From positions 1 through 45,291 of the IMG/VR virus record IMGVR_UViG_3300050821_001062: DNA of 45,291 nt, one strand, 5' to 3'. This DNA comes from a virus. The notes under the pieces were generated by a model. It worked only from the letters and a program-made list of their open reading frames with translations, ran no database searches and was not told where the DNA came from. The translations under genes and the position numbers were made by a program. The first letter of the stretch is position 1. The number at the start of each line of letters is the position of its first letter. Below are positions 1 through 10,100 of the stretch, piece after piece.

Positions 1-83
1 AAAAATTAAGTGAAGCTGCTAAGCGTCAATGGGCTTCAGGAAAAGGATGGAAACAAAGGGGAGGCAAACATCGCGCGATCTGA
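1..83 (+). CDS. 3' end of an unidentified upstream gene (partial)
   Basis: The frame starting at base 3 is open from the window edge to a TGA at 81-83 and encodes about 26 residues ending KHRAI. It contains LSEAAKRQWASGKGWKQ, a basic, aromatic-rich helix. This resembles the NUMOD3-like repeats of phage homing endonucleases, including the ...SEKLKKKWAEK... stretch of the GIY-YIG gene near 43.7 kb. It overlaps the start region of the gp25 gene, as the homing endonuclease at 34177-34932 overlaps gp14. The assignment to a homing endonuclease is inference from a very short fragment; it could be the C-terminus of any small phage protein. Confidence 0.4.
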   Translation, partial: KLSEAAKRQWASGKGWKQRGGKHRAI

Positions 84-489
84 CCGTTATTCATTCCTCA
101 AAAAGACACCAGTCTATTACTCCGACTTCCTAAACAGTTTCGATGTAAATCCCGAAACTGGTAACCTCTATCAGGTTACGAACGAAGAGAGCGTCAAGCA
201 GTCGATCCGTAACCTAGTACTCACGGATCGATTTGAACGTTTCTATCAACCATTAATTGGTTCCAAAATTCAATCCCTCCTTTTTGACCTCGACACCCCT
301 CAGACTAAAAACCTGATTATTTCGACTATTGTTGAAACAATTAGGAACTATGAACCAAGGGCATTAGAGGTTACTGCTTACGTCGATGATCTTGACGATA
401 GTGATACCATATCCATTCTTGTTCTTTTTTCATTAGCTAACGTTCCAGAACCTATTCAACTGCCTTTGATTTTGAATAGAATACGATAA
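10..489 (+). CDS. gp25: Baseplate wedge subunit gp25-like
   Basis: gp25 is a small wedge component at the baseplate/sheath interface, of the family often labelled gpW/gp25 or 'lysozyme-like'. From about residue 21 the protein follows the family pattern: IARSDRY, then YYSDFLNSFDVNPETGNL, TNEESVKQSIRNLVLTDRFER, a FQPLIGS-like stretch (here YQPLIGSK), and a C-terminal beta-strand segment ending LNRIR. The start is problematic. The only conventional in-frame start is GTG at 10, which adds about 20 residues unlike the family and has no visible Shine-Dalgarno. A strong AGGGGAGG at 57-64 sits 5 nt before an ATC codon at 70, exactly where the conserved region begins. The stop overlaps a late-promoter-like GATAAATA. 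The identity is firm; the start is not. Confidence 0.9.
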   Translation: MKLLSVNGLQEKDGNKGEANIARSDRYSFLKKTPVYYSDFLNSFDVNPETGNLYQVTNEESVKQSIRNLVLTDRFERFYQPLIGSKIQSLLFDLDTPQTKNLIISTIVETIRNYEPRALEVTAYVDDLDDSDTISILVLFSLANVPEPIQLPLILNRIR

Positions 490-500
490 ATATTCAAAAT
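469..500 (+). promoter_or_regulatory. Inverted repeat around the gp6 late promoter
   Basis: ATTTTGAATA (469-478) is the exact reverse complement of TATTCAAAAT (491-500), giving a 10-bp stem with a 12-nt loop. The loop holds most of the late-promoter-like GATAAATA at 485-492. The gp6 ribosome binding site lies directly after the 3' arm. RNA starting from the promoter would lack the 5' arm. The structure is read from sequence; the regulatory meaning is inference. Confidence 0.55.
485..492 (+). promoter_or_regulatory. T4-type late promoter element GATAAATA (gp6)
   Basis: GATAAATA matches the T4 late consensus TATAAATA at 7 of 8 positions when the first is left free, and belongs to the recurring TAAATA set in this window. 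It lies 24 nt before the gp6 start and overlaps the gp25 stop codon. T4-like late promoters are read by the gp55 sigma factor and have no -35 element. Confidence 0.6.
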
Positions 501-515
501 TGGGTAGGAAAATAG

Positions 516-2318
516 ATGATTACAAAACAACTTAATCTAGTAGACCTAGATTTTGATTCTTTAAAAGCCGATTTGATCGCTTATTTCCAGGGTAAGCCCC
601 AATGGAAAGATTATGATTTCACCGGATCGAACCTTAACGTCCTTATGGAAATCATGGCGTATAATGCCAATAAGCATGCCTTCCTTACCAACATGCTTTT
701 GTCCGAAGCCTTCCTAGATAGTGCTCAACTTCCTTCATCGGTCTATTCTCATTGTAAAGACCTTAACTACCTTCCCCGTTCAATTCGATCTTCCCAAGCA
801 CAGATTAATTGTACCTTTACGGCAACCGGCTTGAGCCAACCCTATATCATCCCTAAAGGTTCTGTTTTTTCTACTCAGGTTCGTAATACGACCTATAACT
901 TTACCACGGCTGAAACGACTACTGTTGCATCAGCTAATACTACCTTCAATTTTCAACCCTTTATATATGAAGGGGTTTATCTTCAAGATGTGTACACTTA
1001 TAACGTTACCGAAACTAATCCATATCCCCGATTTGCCATTACCAATCCCAATGTTGATACCACTTCCCTCGTTGTTGCCGTGTACAATGACGATTCCAAT
1101 AACGCAGTGGATTTTGCCCTTACCACATCCCTACTCGATCTAAACGACCAAAGCCTAGTCTTCTTTCTTCAGCCTTCTGAAACCGGTGGTTATGAAGTTA
1201 TGTTCGGCGATGGTATTGTCGGTCTTCAGCCTCTACAGGGGGCGACTATCGTATTGCAATATCGCGTGACCGTAGGTGATCGTTCCAACGGTTCCCAAAA
1301 TTTCGCAATCGGTTTTGATCCAACAGGTCGTGCCGGGGAATTAACCTCGGCTCCGGTCGTTCGTACTCTTCAGGCAGCAGCAGGCGGTGCTCCTAAAGAA
1401 ACTCTTGATAGTGTTCGTTTTTATGCACCTCGATATTTCCAAACTCAAGAAAGGGCTATAGTACCCACGGATTATGAAGTTCTATTGAAAATTCAGTTTC
1501 CTGAAATCAATGCAGTTTCGGCATTCGGGGGCGAGAGCGCTATTCCTCCGCAATTCGGTTATGTTCTGGTATCAATTGACCTACCGGGCTTTACTACTCT
1601 TCCGGCTACGAAGCAAACCGAATATACAGCGTTCTTAAAAGGACGAATGCCGATGTCCATCGAGCCAGTATTCATTGATCCAGTCGATATCTTTACCCAG
1701 GTCAACGCTACGGTTCGTTATAATATCAACATCACCACCAATACCCCAAGTTTGATGCAATCGATTGTTGCTACCGCAATCTTGGGTTATAACCAATCCA
1801 CCTTGAACAACTTCAATGTTACCTTGAAGGGAAGCCAGCTTGAACAAGCTATCCTTGATGCTGACCCATCAATTTCATCAGTTAATATGGGTATCAATCT
1901 ATATCAAAGCTTTGTTCCAGCTACCGGAGCAACAACAACTTTCAATTTAAAGTTCGGGGTTCCTCTTCAAAATAATTATAGTCCCCTTCCGGGTGTTCAT
2001 CCTGCTAACCTACTTAAGTGTTTGTCATCAACTCAATTCTATAATAGTGGAACATTGGTTTCCTTGGAGGATGACGGACTTGGTAATGTTAATATGGTAA
2101 CCACTCTCGATAATATTGTCACTGTTCTTAATCGAGTAGGAATAATCAATTATCAAACAGGTCAGGTGGTATTCACTATTCAAATTGATAATTTTGTTGG
2201 TAATGCGTTCTTGATTTTTGTTCAGCCATTGGATACTGATATCTCTGTCACCCAAAACAATATCCTTAAAATCGATCCAAGTCAAATTAATTTAACCATT
2301 CAACAAGTTGATAGTTAA
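516..2318 (+). CDS. gp6: Baseplate wedge subunit gp6-like (baseplate J family)
   Basis: gp6 forms the inner iris of the T4 baseplate, linking wedges around the hub and contacting gp25 and gp7. The 600-aa protein has the family N-terminal signature, with DYDFTGSNLNVLMEIMAYNA near residues 33-52, a SEAFLDSAQLPSSV segment, and LNYLPRSIRSS. A baseplate-J core follows, with PTDYEVLLKIQFPEINAVSA near residue 317. T4 gp6 is about 660 aa, so it is near full length. The ATG at 516 is preceded by GGGTAGGA at 502-509 and by a late-promoter element at 485-492. The stop overlaps the next start in a TAATG, so translation is likely coupled to the next wedge gene. Confidence 0.92.
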   Translation: MITKQLNLVDLDFDSLKADLIAYFQGKPQWKDYDFTGSNLNVLMEIMAYNANKHAFLTNMLLSEAFLDSAQLPSSVYSHCKDLNYLPRSIRSSQAQINCTFTATGLSQPYIIPKGSVFSTQVRNTTYNFTTAETTTVASANTTFNFQPFIYEGVYLQDVYTYNVTETNPYPRFAITNPNVDTTSLVVAVYNDDSNNAVDFALTTSLLDLNDQSLVFFLQPSETGGYEVMFGDGIVGLQPLQGATIVLQYRVTVGDRSNGSQNFAIGFDPTGRAGELTSAPVVRTLQAAAGGAPKETLDSVRFYAPRYFQTQERAIVPTDYEVLLKIQFPEINAVSAFGGESAIPPQFGYVLVSIDLPGFTTLPATKQTEYTAFLKGRMPMSIEPVFIDPVDIFTQVNATVRYNINITTNTPSLMQSIVATAILGYNQSTLNNFNVTLKGSQLEQAILDADPSISSVNMGINLYQSFVPATGATTTFNLKFGVPLQNNYSPLPGVHPANLLKCLSSTQFYNSGTLVSLEDDGLGNVNMVTTLDNIVTVLNRVGIINYQTGQVVFTIQIDNFVGNAFLIFVQPLDTDISVTQNNILKIDPSQINLTIQQVDS

Positions 2319-5080
2319 TGAACGTTATTGAAGCAAATATTAGTCCTTTTATTCCTCAACAGTTTCCTACTTTGTATCAAAAGGATGATCCAAAGTTTAT
2401 TAACTTTGTGCAAACGTTTTATCAATATCTTGAAGAAACCGGTAACCCACTTTACTACTCTCGTAACTTTCCGATCCTTGATGACGTTGACTTAACTACC
2501 CAGAACATTTTAACGTTCATCAAACAGAAGTACTTTATCAACATTCAGCTATCGACTGAAGCAAACATCCGTCAAATTGTTAAACACTGTTTGGACATCT
2601 ATCGCTCAAAGGGTACTCAGCGTTGTATTGAACTTCTATTCCGTCTTGTCTTTGACGAAGTTGTTGATTTCTATTATCCTAAAGATGATCTAATGAAATT
2701 GTCTTCGGGTAATTGGTATGTTCCCAAATATATTGAGTTGTCCTTAAACCACAACAACACCTTACTATTTCATAAGAAAATTCAAGGGCTGATTTCGGGT
2801 GCTACGGCATTCGTTGATGCTATTGTCAGAACGGTGGTCAACAACAGATATATTTCTTTGGCTTATATTTCTGCTATTGAAGGACAGTTTGTTACGGGTG
2901 AAATCATTTACCCTACTGATAACTCTTTGGATATTTCTCAATGTCCAACTATGATTGGTTCTCTTACTGATGTAACTATTTCAGCACAGGGTTCAGGATT
3001 AGGATTTTCAATCGGTGATCTTGTTAATATCAATTCAATGTATGGACAAGGCGCAGTAGGATTAGTCTCTGGTATTGTTGATACTATCGGAGAACTTAGT
3101 TATAACTTTCTCGATGGAGGATATGCTTATAGTAATTCAACATTTGCTCATATTGCAAATGCTCATCTCAAACTTGAAATAACCAGTTTACCTAACACGT
3201 ATGCAAGGAGGTATCTAGCGCCTTATGAAACAATTTCTCAACCTTTGGGGGAGATCAATTTCTCTAATGCTGTTTGGACTGGTAATACTATTCTTCCTGC
3301 TAATGGCGTTCCTGCAAGTAATGTAATAACGCCATTTGCTGTCGGAAATTATATAGCTACGTCCAATGATGGCTCGACACTCGCTTTGATCGTTAATTCC
3401 TCATCCACGCTTAATGCTATTTCAAATACGTATTATGGTACTATCTTTATTTCCCCGTCCAACGGAGTATGTAGTGCCGATCCAGTGTACGAAGTTAATG
3501 TTGCTTCCAATGGAGTACTTTTCCCGGTAGCTATCGCTAACCATACTCCACTTTCTAATGGATATACTGATGTAACTGCTATGGGAAAGTTTATTGGTAT
3601 TTCAAATCTTGCTATTGGTATCATTTCAAATACTGATGCATTTACTCCGGGTGAAATAATTATCCAGAACAATCTTTTGTATACTAGTGATCCAACAATT
3701 CTCGGTCAAGCGACGTTTCTTGGTTTATCATCAAACCAAGAAATGATCTTGGGAAATATAACAGGTATTTTGAGAGAAGGGCTTATAACCGGTGTTTCAT
3801 CAAAGGCTACTGCTAATATCAATTATATTCTTCTAACTGTTGGTGTTATTAATACCAATAACAACTTCATTGAATTCAGCCCTTCTCCAAACGTTTCATC
3901 TCCGTCGCTCAATGCGATCATGGTGAATTTGTTTAATGTCGGAGAAGGAGCAAGCCTAACCTTTTCGAATAGTCTTTCGTTCCCGTCAACGTATAATTAT
4001 AATACTGATCAACTTTCGGGCTATCTAAGTACTAAACTAAACGCAACCACTTATGGCTTCCCCGCAAACACTAGCGCGAACCTATCATGGGAACTTGCCA
4101 ATGCATTTTCTTATACTGATATTGAAATTGGTTCTCTTGTATCATTCACTGTTTCTCCGGGAACAGGTTATCAATTTGCTCCGATAATCTATATTGATGA
4201 TTATCGAACAGCATATCATAACGTCTTTGACGTAACTTTGAACGTGACAAACACTTCACAATTTTTCGTTGGTTTAGAAGTTTCTCAAGTATCATCCAAT
4301 GCTCTTGGTAAAATTATTAATATTGATACTATTAGAAACACTATTGATATACGTGATTATCGTTTTAATGATAATACTCAATTTATAGTAACTGTTGATG
4401 CTAATTCAATGTTGGTTGAAGAAGCTACTAAAGTATCCACCAATGTTATAGCTGTTGCTTCAAACCGCGATATTCCTGCACAAGGACGAAACGCCAATGT
4501 TATAACAACTGTTGCTACAGGCAATGGTTCTTTGCTTGATCTAAACGTTCTGTATTCAGGATTTGGTTATATTGACGGGGAACAGATATGGGTAGATGTT
4601 GATAATATCCAAGGAGATAATACAGCATTCGGAGTAACAAACCTAGGGTTAATCGGTAAAGGAGAAGGTTTCTACCGAGATAAGAACGGTTTCCTTTCTG
4701 ATACTAAGAAACTATATGATGGTTTCTATTATCAAACATTCTCTTATGAAATTCAATCTTCAACAGTACTTGATAAATATGAAAAGCTTATTAAACAGCT
4801 AGCACATCCTTCTGGTACGATGATGTTTGGTCGTATTGTTCATAAAACAAAAGTGAACAGCAATCCGACTATTCTAACTGCTATCATGTCCAAAGGACCT
4901 GTTCTATCTGCTGATCCAACTCCGTATATCCTAACCTTTTATCCTGATGGATTTGTGGATGGTGGAATGAGTATAACTGCTAATGGTGCGGCTCAAGTGT
5001 TGTATGGTCGAGTTCTAACTGCTGGTGGTGCTGCAATAAATCTAACAACTGGTAACGCAACTCTAGTGGTGACAACTTAA
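2318..5080 (+). CDS. Baseplate wedge protein in the gp7 position
   Basis: This is a large wedge protein of 920 aa. Its N-terminus has a pattern seen in baseplate proteins of marine T4-like phages: IPQQFPTLYQKDDPKFINFV, then YLEETGNPLYYSRN, then DIYRSKGTQRCIELLFRLVF near residues 94-113, and VDFYYPKDDLMKLSSG. The long middle is Ser/Thr/Asn-rich beta-structure, and a conserved-looking segment near residues 785-845 ends in KQLAHPSGTMMFG. T4 gp7 is about 1,030 aa and lies between gp6 and gp8, as here. I assign the role mainly by position and by the N-terminal family pattern; I cannot show direct homology to T4 gp7. It is joined to gp6 and gp8 by TAATG overlaps. Confidence 0.72.
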   Translation: MNVIEANISPFIPQQFPTLYQKDDPKFINFVQTFYQYLEETGNPLYYSRNFPILDDVDLTTQNILTFIKQKYFINIQLSTEANIRQIVKHCLDIYRSKGTQRCIELLFRLVFDEVVDFYYPKDDLMKLSSGNWYVPKYIELSLNHNNTLLFHKKIQGLISGATAFVDAIVRTVVNNRYISLAYISAIEGQFVTGEIIYPTDNSLDISQCPTMIGSLTDVTISAQGSGLGFSIGDLVNINSMYGQGAVGLVSGIVDTIGELSYNFLDGGYAYSNSTFAHIANAHLKLEITSLPNTYARRYLAPYETISQPLGEINFSNAVWTGNTILPANGVPASNVITPFAVGNYIATSNDGSTLALIVNSSSTLNAISNTYYGTIFISPSNGVCSADPVYEVNVASNGVLFPVAIANHTPLSNGYTDVTAMGKFIGISNLAIGIISNTDAFTPGEIIIQNNLLYTSDPTILGQATFLGLSSNQEMILGNITGILREGLITGVSSKATANINYILLTVGVINTNNNFIEFSPSPNVSSPSLNAIMVNLFNVGEGASLTFSNSLSFPSTYNYNTDQLSGYLSTKLNATTYGFPANTSANLSWELANAFSYTDIEIGSLVSFTVSPGTGYQFAPIIYIDDYRTAYHNVFDVTLNVTNTSQFFVGLEVSQVSSNALGKIINIDTIRNTIDIRDYRFNDNTQFIVTVDANSMLVEEATKVSTNVIAVASNRDIPAQGRNANVITTVATGNGSLLDLNVLYSGFGYIDGEQIWVDVDNIQGDNTAFGVTNLGLIGKGEGFYRDKNGFLSDTKKLYDGFYYQTFSYEIQSSTVLDKYEKLIKQLAHPSGTMMFGRIVHKTKVNSNPTILTAIMSKGPVLSADPTPYILTFYPDGFVDGGMSITANGAAQVLYGRVLTAGGAAINLTTGNATLVVTT

Positions 5081-7086
5081 TGGGTACAATTTTAGCAACA
5101 GATACTTATCGGGTTCAACGAGCGCAAGATTTCATTAATGATTTTGCTAATAATAGCTATTATCTGTTTTTTGGAGACGGTTCTCTTCATACCAGCAACA
5201 ACATCAATGATGTAGATGATGATGTTGAGTCTAATCTTTATGACGTATGGAATAGTATGATTTGTGGTAAAGAAATTACCACAAATAATGTTGTATTAGC
5301 AATTCAAAATATTCCTTATCAGTCTAATACTGTCTATGCAATGTATGATGACAGTGATCCTAATCTATCTACTGAAAATTATTATGTTATTGTTAACGCA
5401 GGTTCTTGGTATCATACATTCAAATGTCTTGATAACAATGCCAATGCACTATCGGTTATTCAGCCTGATTTTTCCCAGATTGTTGGAACTAATGTAACAC
5501 TTTATCAAACCGGAGACGGTTATCGATGGAAGTATATGTATTCGGTTCCAGTTGCATTAGTTGATGCCTTTGGTTATTCTGACTACTTCCCTTATCAAGC
5601 TAACAATGATATTTCAGGGAATGCAATTCCCGGTACCATTGATGTTGTTCATGTTGATTATGGTGGTAATTATTATAACAACTACTATACAGGAACTTTC
5701 CGTACTCTTGATATTGCTGTCGGTTCAGAAGTTGTTTATGCTCTTTCGGGTGACACGGCTGCAACTACTAATGGATACTATACGGGTTGTATCATCTATA
5801 TGACAACCGGTTTAGCAGCGGGAGAATATCATTTTATTAATGATTATGTTTCTAATACATTGGGTAATTTCATCCTTCTTGACGTTGGGTTTACGAACGT
5901 GCCTCAAAACGGGGACAGTTTCGAAATCTATCCTCAGGTGTATATTCTTGGAAGTGGACAACAAACGGTTAATTGCGTAGGGCGAGCCCTAATTAATTCC
6001 TTAGCAACCAATTCAATCTATCGAGTAGATATTCTGAATAGGGGGGCGGATTATAATATGGCATCGGCTGCTGCTGTTTGTAATGCGGCTGTTAAGAATG
6101 ATACCGGAGCAAACACTGCAATTCTTCGACCAATCCTTCCTCCACCCGGTGGACATGGTGCAAATGGAGCCGTTGAACTTCAGGCTTATAACGTAATTGT
6201 TGGACAAAACTTCAGTAACAACGAATTCGACACAATCGTTGATAGTGGGGGTTACCAACAAATTGGTCTTGTTCGAAATCCTTTGTTTGCCAATGTTCAA
6301 ATCAACCTATTATCGGCAACGTCAGAATTTGTTCCAACTGAAGAAATCCTAAGCCTCAATCCTTATTTCATGCAAGCGAATTGTTTCTGTAGTCTTGGTC
6401 TTTTCTTTATTGGAAGTCCAGCCAATAATAGTTTGTTCACCGATCAATTCGTTCCGGGAAGTCTTATCTTCTTTTATGATCCGGGGTTGCTCCAGGCACA
6501 AATAACTTCAGTAGTAAGTGTTGTCAACAACCAAGTTCTCGAAATTAGCTCCTCCGCTAATTTCAGTTCAAACAACCTTCTACTTGCATTTGCTAATGCA
6601 GTAACCAAGCTAATCTGTAACACTGTTGTTTCCACATCAGAAATTCTTGCCGAAACTGATAGTAACATACAAACCGGCTCATTATTGATGGGAACTTTGA
6701 CTGATAATCTTGCTTATATCAATAATATTGAGCGAAATGGGATTACTAAAACCTTTAGTACTTATATTCAAGCTACACAACTTGGAATTGTACCTTTGTC
6801 GGGATCGTTTATCGACGGGGAAATTATTTCCCAAGGATTAGGGTTTGCTGTTCTTCAAAGCATTTCATCAAATGGTACTACTGCATGGGTTACGTCCCCC
6901 GGAGGTATACCACTTACGACTTCAACGATAACAGGACTTCAGTCAGGCGCAACTGCTCAAGTTAGTAGTATCCTTCCCGGAGAATTGGTTTATGGATCAG
7001 GAGATGTCATCTATATTGAGAATATTGACCTCATTACTCGTTCTAACACTCAATCCGAGACGTTCAAATTAACATTTAACTTTTAA
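5080..7086 (+). CDS. gp8: Baseplate wedge subunit gp8-like
   Basis: gp8 is a dimeric wedge protein that contacts gp7, gp10 and gp6. Several segments match the T4 gp8 pattern: an early YYLFFGDG, the VWNSMICGKEI block, the YHTFKCLDNN segment, GDGYRWKYMYSVP near residue 146, and a C-terminus SGDVIYIENIDLITR...ETFKLTFNF. The C-terminus parallels the SGEMIYMENRPPI...FTF end of T4 gp8. At 668 aa it is about twice the length of T4 gp8 (334 aa). The extra length is a central insertion of roughly residues 180-620 made of Asn/Ser-rich beta repeats, probably lining the outside of the baseplate. The start overlaps the previous stop (TAATG). Confidence 0.88.
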   Translation: MGTILATDTYRVQRAQDFINDFANNSYYLFFGDGSLHTSNNINDVDDDVESNLYDVWNSMICGKEITTNNVVLAIQNIPYQSNTVYAMYDDSDPNLSTENYYVIVNAGSWYHTFKCLDNNANALSVIQPDFSQIVGTNVTLYQTGDGYRWKYMYSVPVALVDAFGYSDYFPYQANNDISGNAIPGTIDVVHVDYGGNYYNNYYTGTFRTLDIAVGSEVVYALSGDTAATTNGYYTGCIIYMTTGLAAGEYHFINDYVSNTLGNFILLDVGFTNVPQNGDSFEIYPQVYILGSGQQTVNCVGRALINSLATNSIYRVDILNRGADYNMASAAAVCNAAVKNDTGANTAILRPILPPPGGHGANGAVELQAYNVIVGQNFSNNEFDTIVDSGGYQQIGLVRNPLFANVQINLLSATSEFVPTEEILSLNPYFMQANCFCSLGLFFIGSPANNSLFTDQFVPGSLIFFYDPGLLQAQITSVVSVVNNQVLEISSSANFSSNNLLLAFANAVTKLICNTVVSTSEILAETDSNIQTGSLLMGTLTDNLAYINNIERNGITKTFSTYIQATQLGIVPLSGSFIDGEIISQGLGFAVLQSISSNGTTAWVTSPGGIPLTTSTITGLQSGATAQVSSILPGELVYGSGDVIYIENIDLITRSNTQSETFKLTFNF

Positions 7087-7094
7087 AATGAACA

Positions 7095-7101
7095 CTAAAT
7101 A
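7095..7101 (+). promoter_or_regulatory. Late promoter element CTAAATA (DUF4815 gene)
   Basis: CTAAATA lies in the 55-bp gap after gp8 and 41 nt before the next start. It is followed by a 10-bp palindrome ATAAGCTTAT at 7100-7109. It is the same motif found before several other genes in this window and resembles the late motif of cyanomyoviruses. Confidence 0.6.
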
Positions 7102-7141
7102 AGCTTATGATTCAATTATATATAGAAACGGGGAGATAAAA

Positions 7142-10100
7142 TTGCCCCAACAGACAAATCTCAACGTGTCCCCATATTTTGATGACTATTCGTACAGTAG
7201 TCAATATTATAAAGTGCTGTTTAAGCCGGGTGTTTCCGTTCAAGTTCGTGAACTTAATACCATGCAGTCGATGCTCCAAGGGCAAATCGAAAGCTTTGGA
7301 GATAACATCTTCTCCAATGGTACGATTGTCTCAGGCTGTAACTTTCAGACGTTTTATAATTATCCCTACGCTAAATTAAATGATCTAGACATCTATGGGG
7401 GCACTGTTAATATCGGTGCTTATTTGAATATGGGCGTTATGAACGCCAGTACCGGTCTACGTGGTATCATCATCAATGGTGAAACCGGCTTTATTGCAAA
7501 CGACCCTAATCTTAATACAATCTACATCAACTATACCAATTCTGGTTTCGACGGAGTTAACTACTTTTCAACCTTCTCGGAAGGTGACATCCTAACCATC
7601 TTCAACCCTGTTTATAATGGCATTGAAGATATTACCATCAACAATGGTGGTGTCGGATTTTCGAACACCAATCAAATTATCGCCGTTTCCGCAATTGCTG
7701 TCATCAACACTGTAGGCTTTACTGTTGGTCAATATATCACCAACGGACGAGGCGCAAATGTCCAAATTTCTGCCATTGATCCTAACACACGTGCTAGCTC
7801 TGGTCAAGTTATTCTTTCGATCCAGCCTCGAAATGTTGACTTGGCGAATGCCAGCCTAACCGCAAATGCATGGACCTTTGCAAATTCCGATACTCTTACC
7901 ATCGTTGGGTCGAATTCTTCGGCTGGGCAAGTTTCAGGTGTTATTGGTGTTGGCTTTAGAGGACAAATTGTTACAACGGCAACTGGTAGTATTCAAACGA
8001 CCTTGACTTTGAGCAAGGGTATTGGATATACTACTGTTCCTTATATGACAGTTGTTTCGTCAAACAACGCTTCGGGATTGTCAACGCTTCAGCTTGTTGC
8101 TCAGAATTATATCACTAAAGTTGCTGTCGCTAACGTTGCCCAAGCCGTGGGATCAGGATATGCTTTCGGTGTTTCCCGAGGCGTTATCTTCTCCGAAGGA
8201 TTTTTCCTAGACGTTCAACCTCAAACTATTGTTGTTGACAAGTATAATACCAGTCCAAACTATCCTAATAACGTTTGTGTTGGATTTTCTGTTGAAGAAC
8301 AAATTATCGATTACACCCAAGATCAATCCTTACTTGATCCAGCATCGACAACAAATCAAAATGCTCCGGGTGCTGATAGATTAAAGCTTGTTCCTACTCT
8401 TGTTCTTGATGATCCAAATGATGCAGCTTCGAACACCGCATTCTTTACAATTGGTCAATGGACGCAAGGCAATTTTGTTAAGCAAAATCAACAAACCGTG
8501 TACTCCATCATTGGAGATACAATGGCTCAAAGAACTTATGAGCAAGCAGGAGATTATGTTGTTGATGAATTCCTCCTCACTACTCAATCCCCAACCAATA
8601 CAGCATTTGAAGGTCTTTACTTCAACGTAGTTATCGATCCGGGTCTTGCTTATCTTCAAGGATATCGTACTCCGACTTATACCAATGATATTCTTCAAGA
8701 TAATAAAGGTCTTGATACTAATGTTACCAATAACTATACAATTTCTCTTGCTTATGGTAATTACTTCATTGTTGATCAGGTAGGTGGTACTTGGACGTTT
8801 AACCAAGGTGAAACAGTTTACCTATACGACACTGCTAAAACCTTTTTGTCCAACACAACGCTTGTTAAAACAGCAAACAGTAATCCGGTTGGTAATCTAA
8901 TTGGAACGGCTGATATTCGTTCAATGACAACCCTATCGGGCATTCCCGGATCAGCAGGCGCAAGCTACCAGATGTATGTTTTCAATATACAGATGGCAAA
9001 CGGATGTAGCATTTCACAGGTTAAGTCAGTTTATGCAAACGCTTCTTCCAATGGTGGTATTTGTGACGTAATTCCATCTATCATTTCTTCAGGAAATACC
9101 TACGGGGGACAGGTATTTGACTCCAAGAAATCAACCATGATCTTCCCGGCTCGTGTTGAAAGCCTGAAGAACGCCAACAACATTTCTTACCAGTATCGAA
9201 CTGTTAACACCACCGCTAAGCTTTCAAATGCTGGTATTATTTCAGTTACCGCTCCGTCAGGTGACGTATTCCCATATGGTCCCGGTGCTGATCTAGATTT
9301 GGATCAATTGAGTTTTGATCTTTATGTTGTACCGACTGAAGCGGACGCTGTTTTTGTTGCTAACGGATCAGGTACTCTTTCTGTTTCAACTGTTACCGGT
9401 AATGTTATCGGTACAAGCACTAACTTCTTGTCAAAGTTTAACGTTGGAGATTGGATATACATTTATAATAATGTTGGATATGATCTTCATAATATCATCA
9501 ACATTGTTAATAATACCTTTATGGTTATTGAAGGTAATGCAACTTTCATTAATACTACATCTAATTATGTTCAAGTATACCCGAAGAATGTTCCAATTCC
9601 GCTTGGTCAAGGAAATGTTACAGCAAACGTCAATGGTACTGGTGCGGTTCTAACCATCAATCTTGGTACTACCTTGAATGATACAGGTGATGATGGCTTT
9701 GGTGATCGTGCTGTAACTGTTGGATTTAATATTCTACGATCCGATGTTTCTTCTTCAGCTAAGTCTGCTAATCGTCAACGCTTTGTTAAAATTGATGTCG
9801 CAAATAATGCTGGTGGGACAACAGGTCCATGGTGTTTGGGTGTGGCAGATGCATTCCGACTACGTGGTGTTTATATTGGTAATTCTTCAGTTGATACTAC
9901 AGGTTCGAACTGGATATCATCATTCTCAATTAATAATAACCAAAATCTCGACTTCTATGATTTGAGTGATTTGGTTATGAATTCTCAGGCTCCATATATA
10001 TTTCTTGGTACTGAATATATTCTTGTTGAGTTTGATTATTTCAGCGTTACATCTCCTGGCTTATATACAACAGTTTCTTATATCGGTTCTAACGCTAATA

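Noticed and set aside
10-489. Lysozyme activity for the gp25 homologue
   Set aside because: The 'lysozyme-like' label in this family is historical. No glycosidase catalytic residues are evident and the protein is a baseplate structural part.
8381-8806. 141-codon minus-strand ORF inside the DUF4815 gene
   Set aside because: Overlaps a strongly supported coding frame, has low-complexity Ile/Ser/Lys content and no family pattern or promoter.
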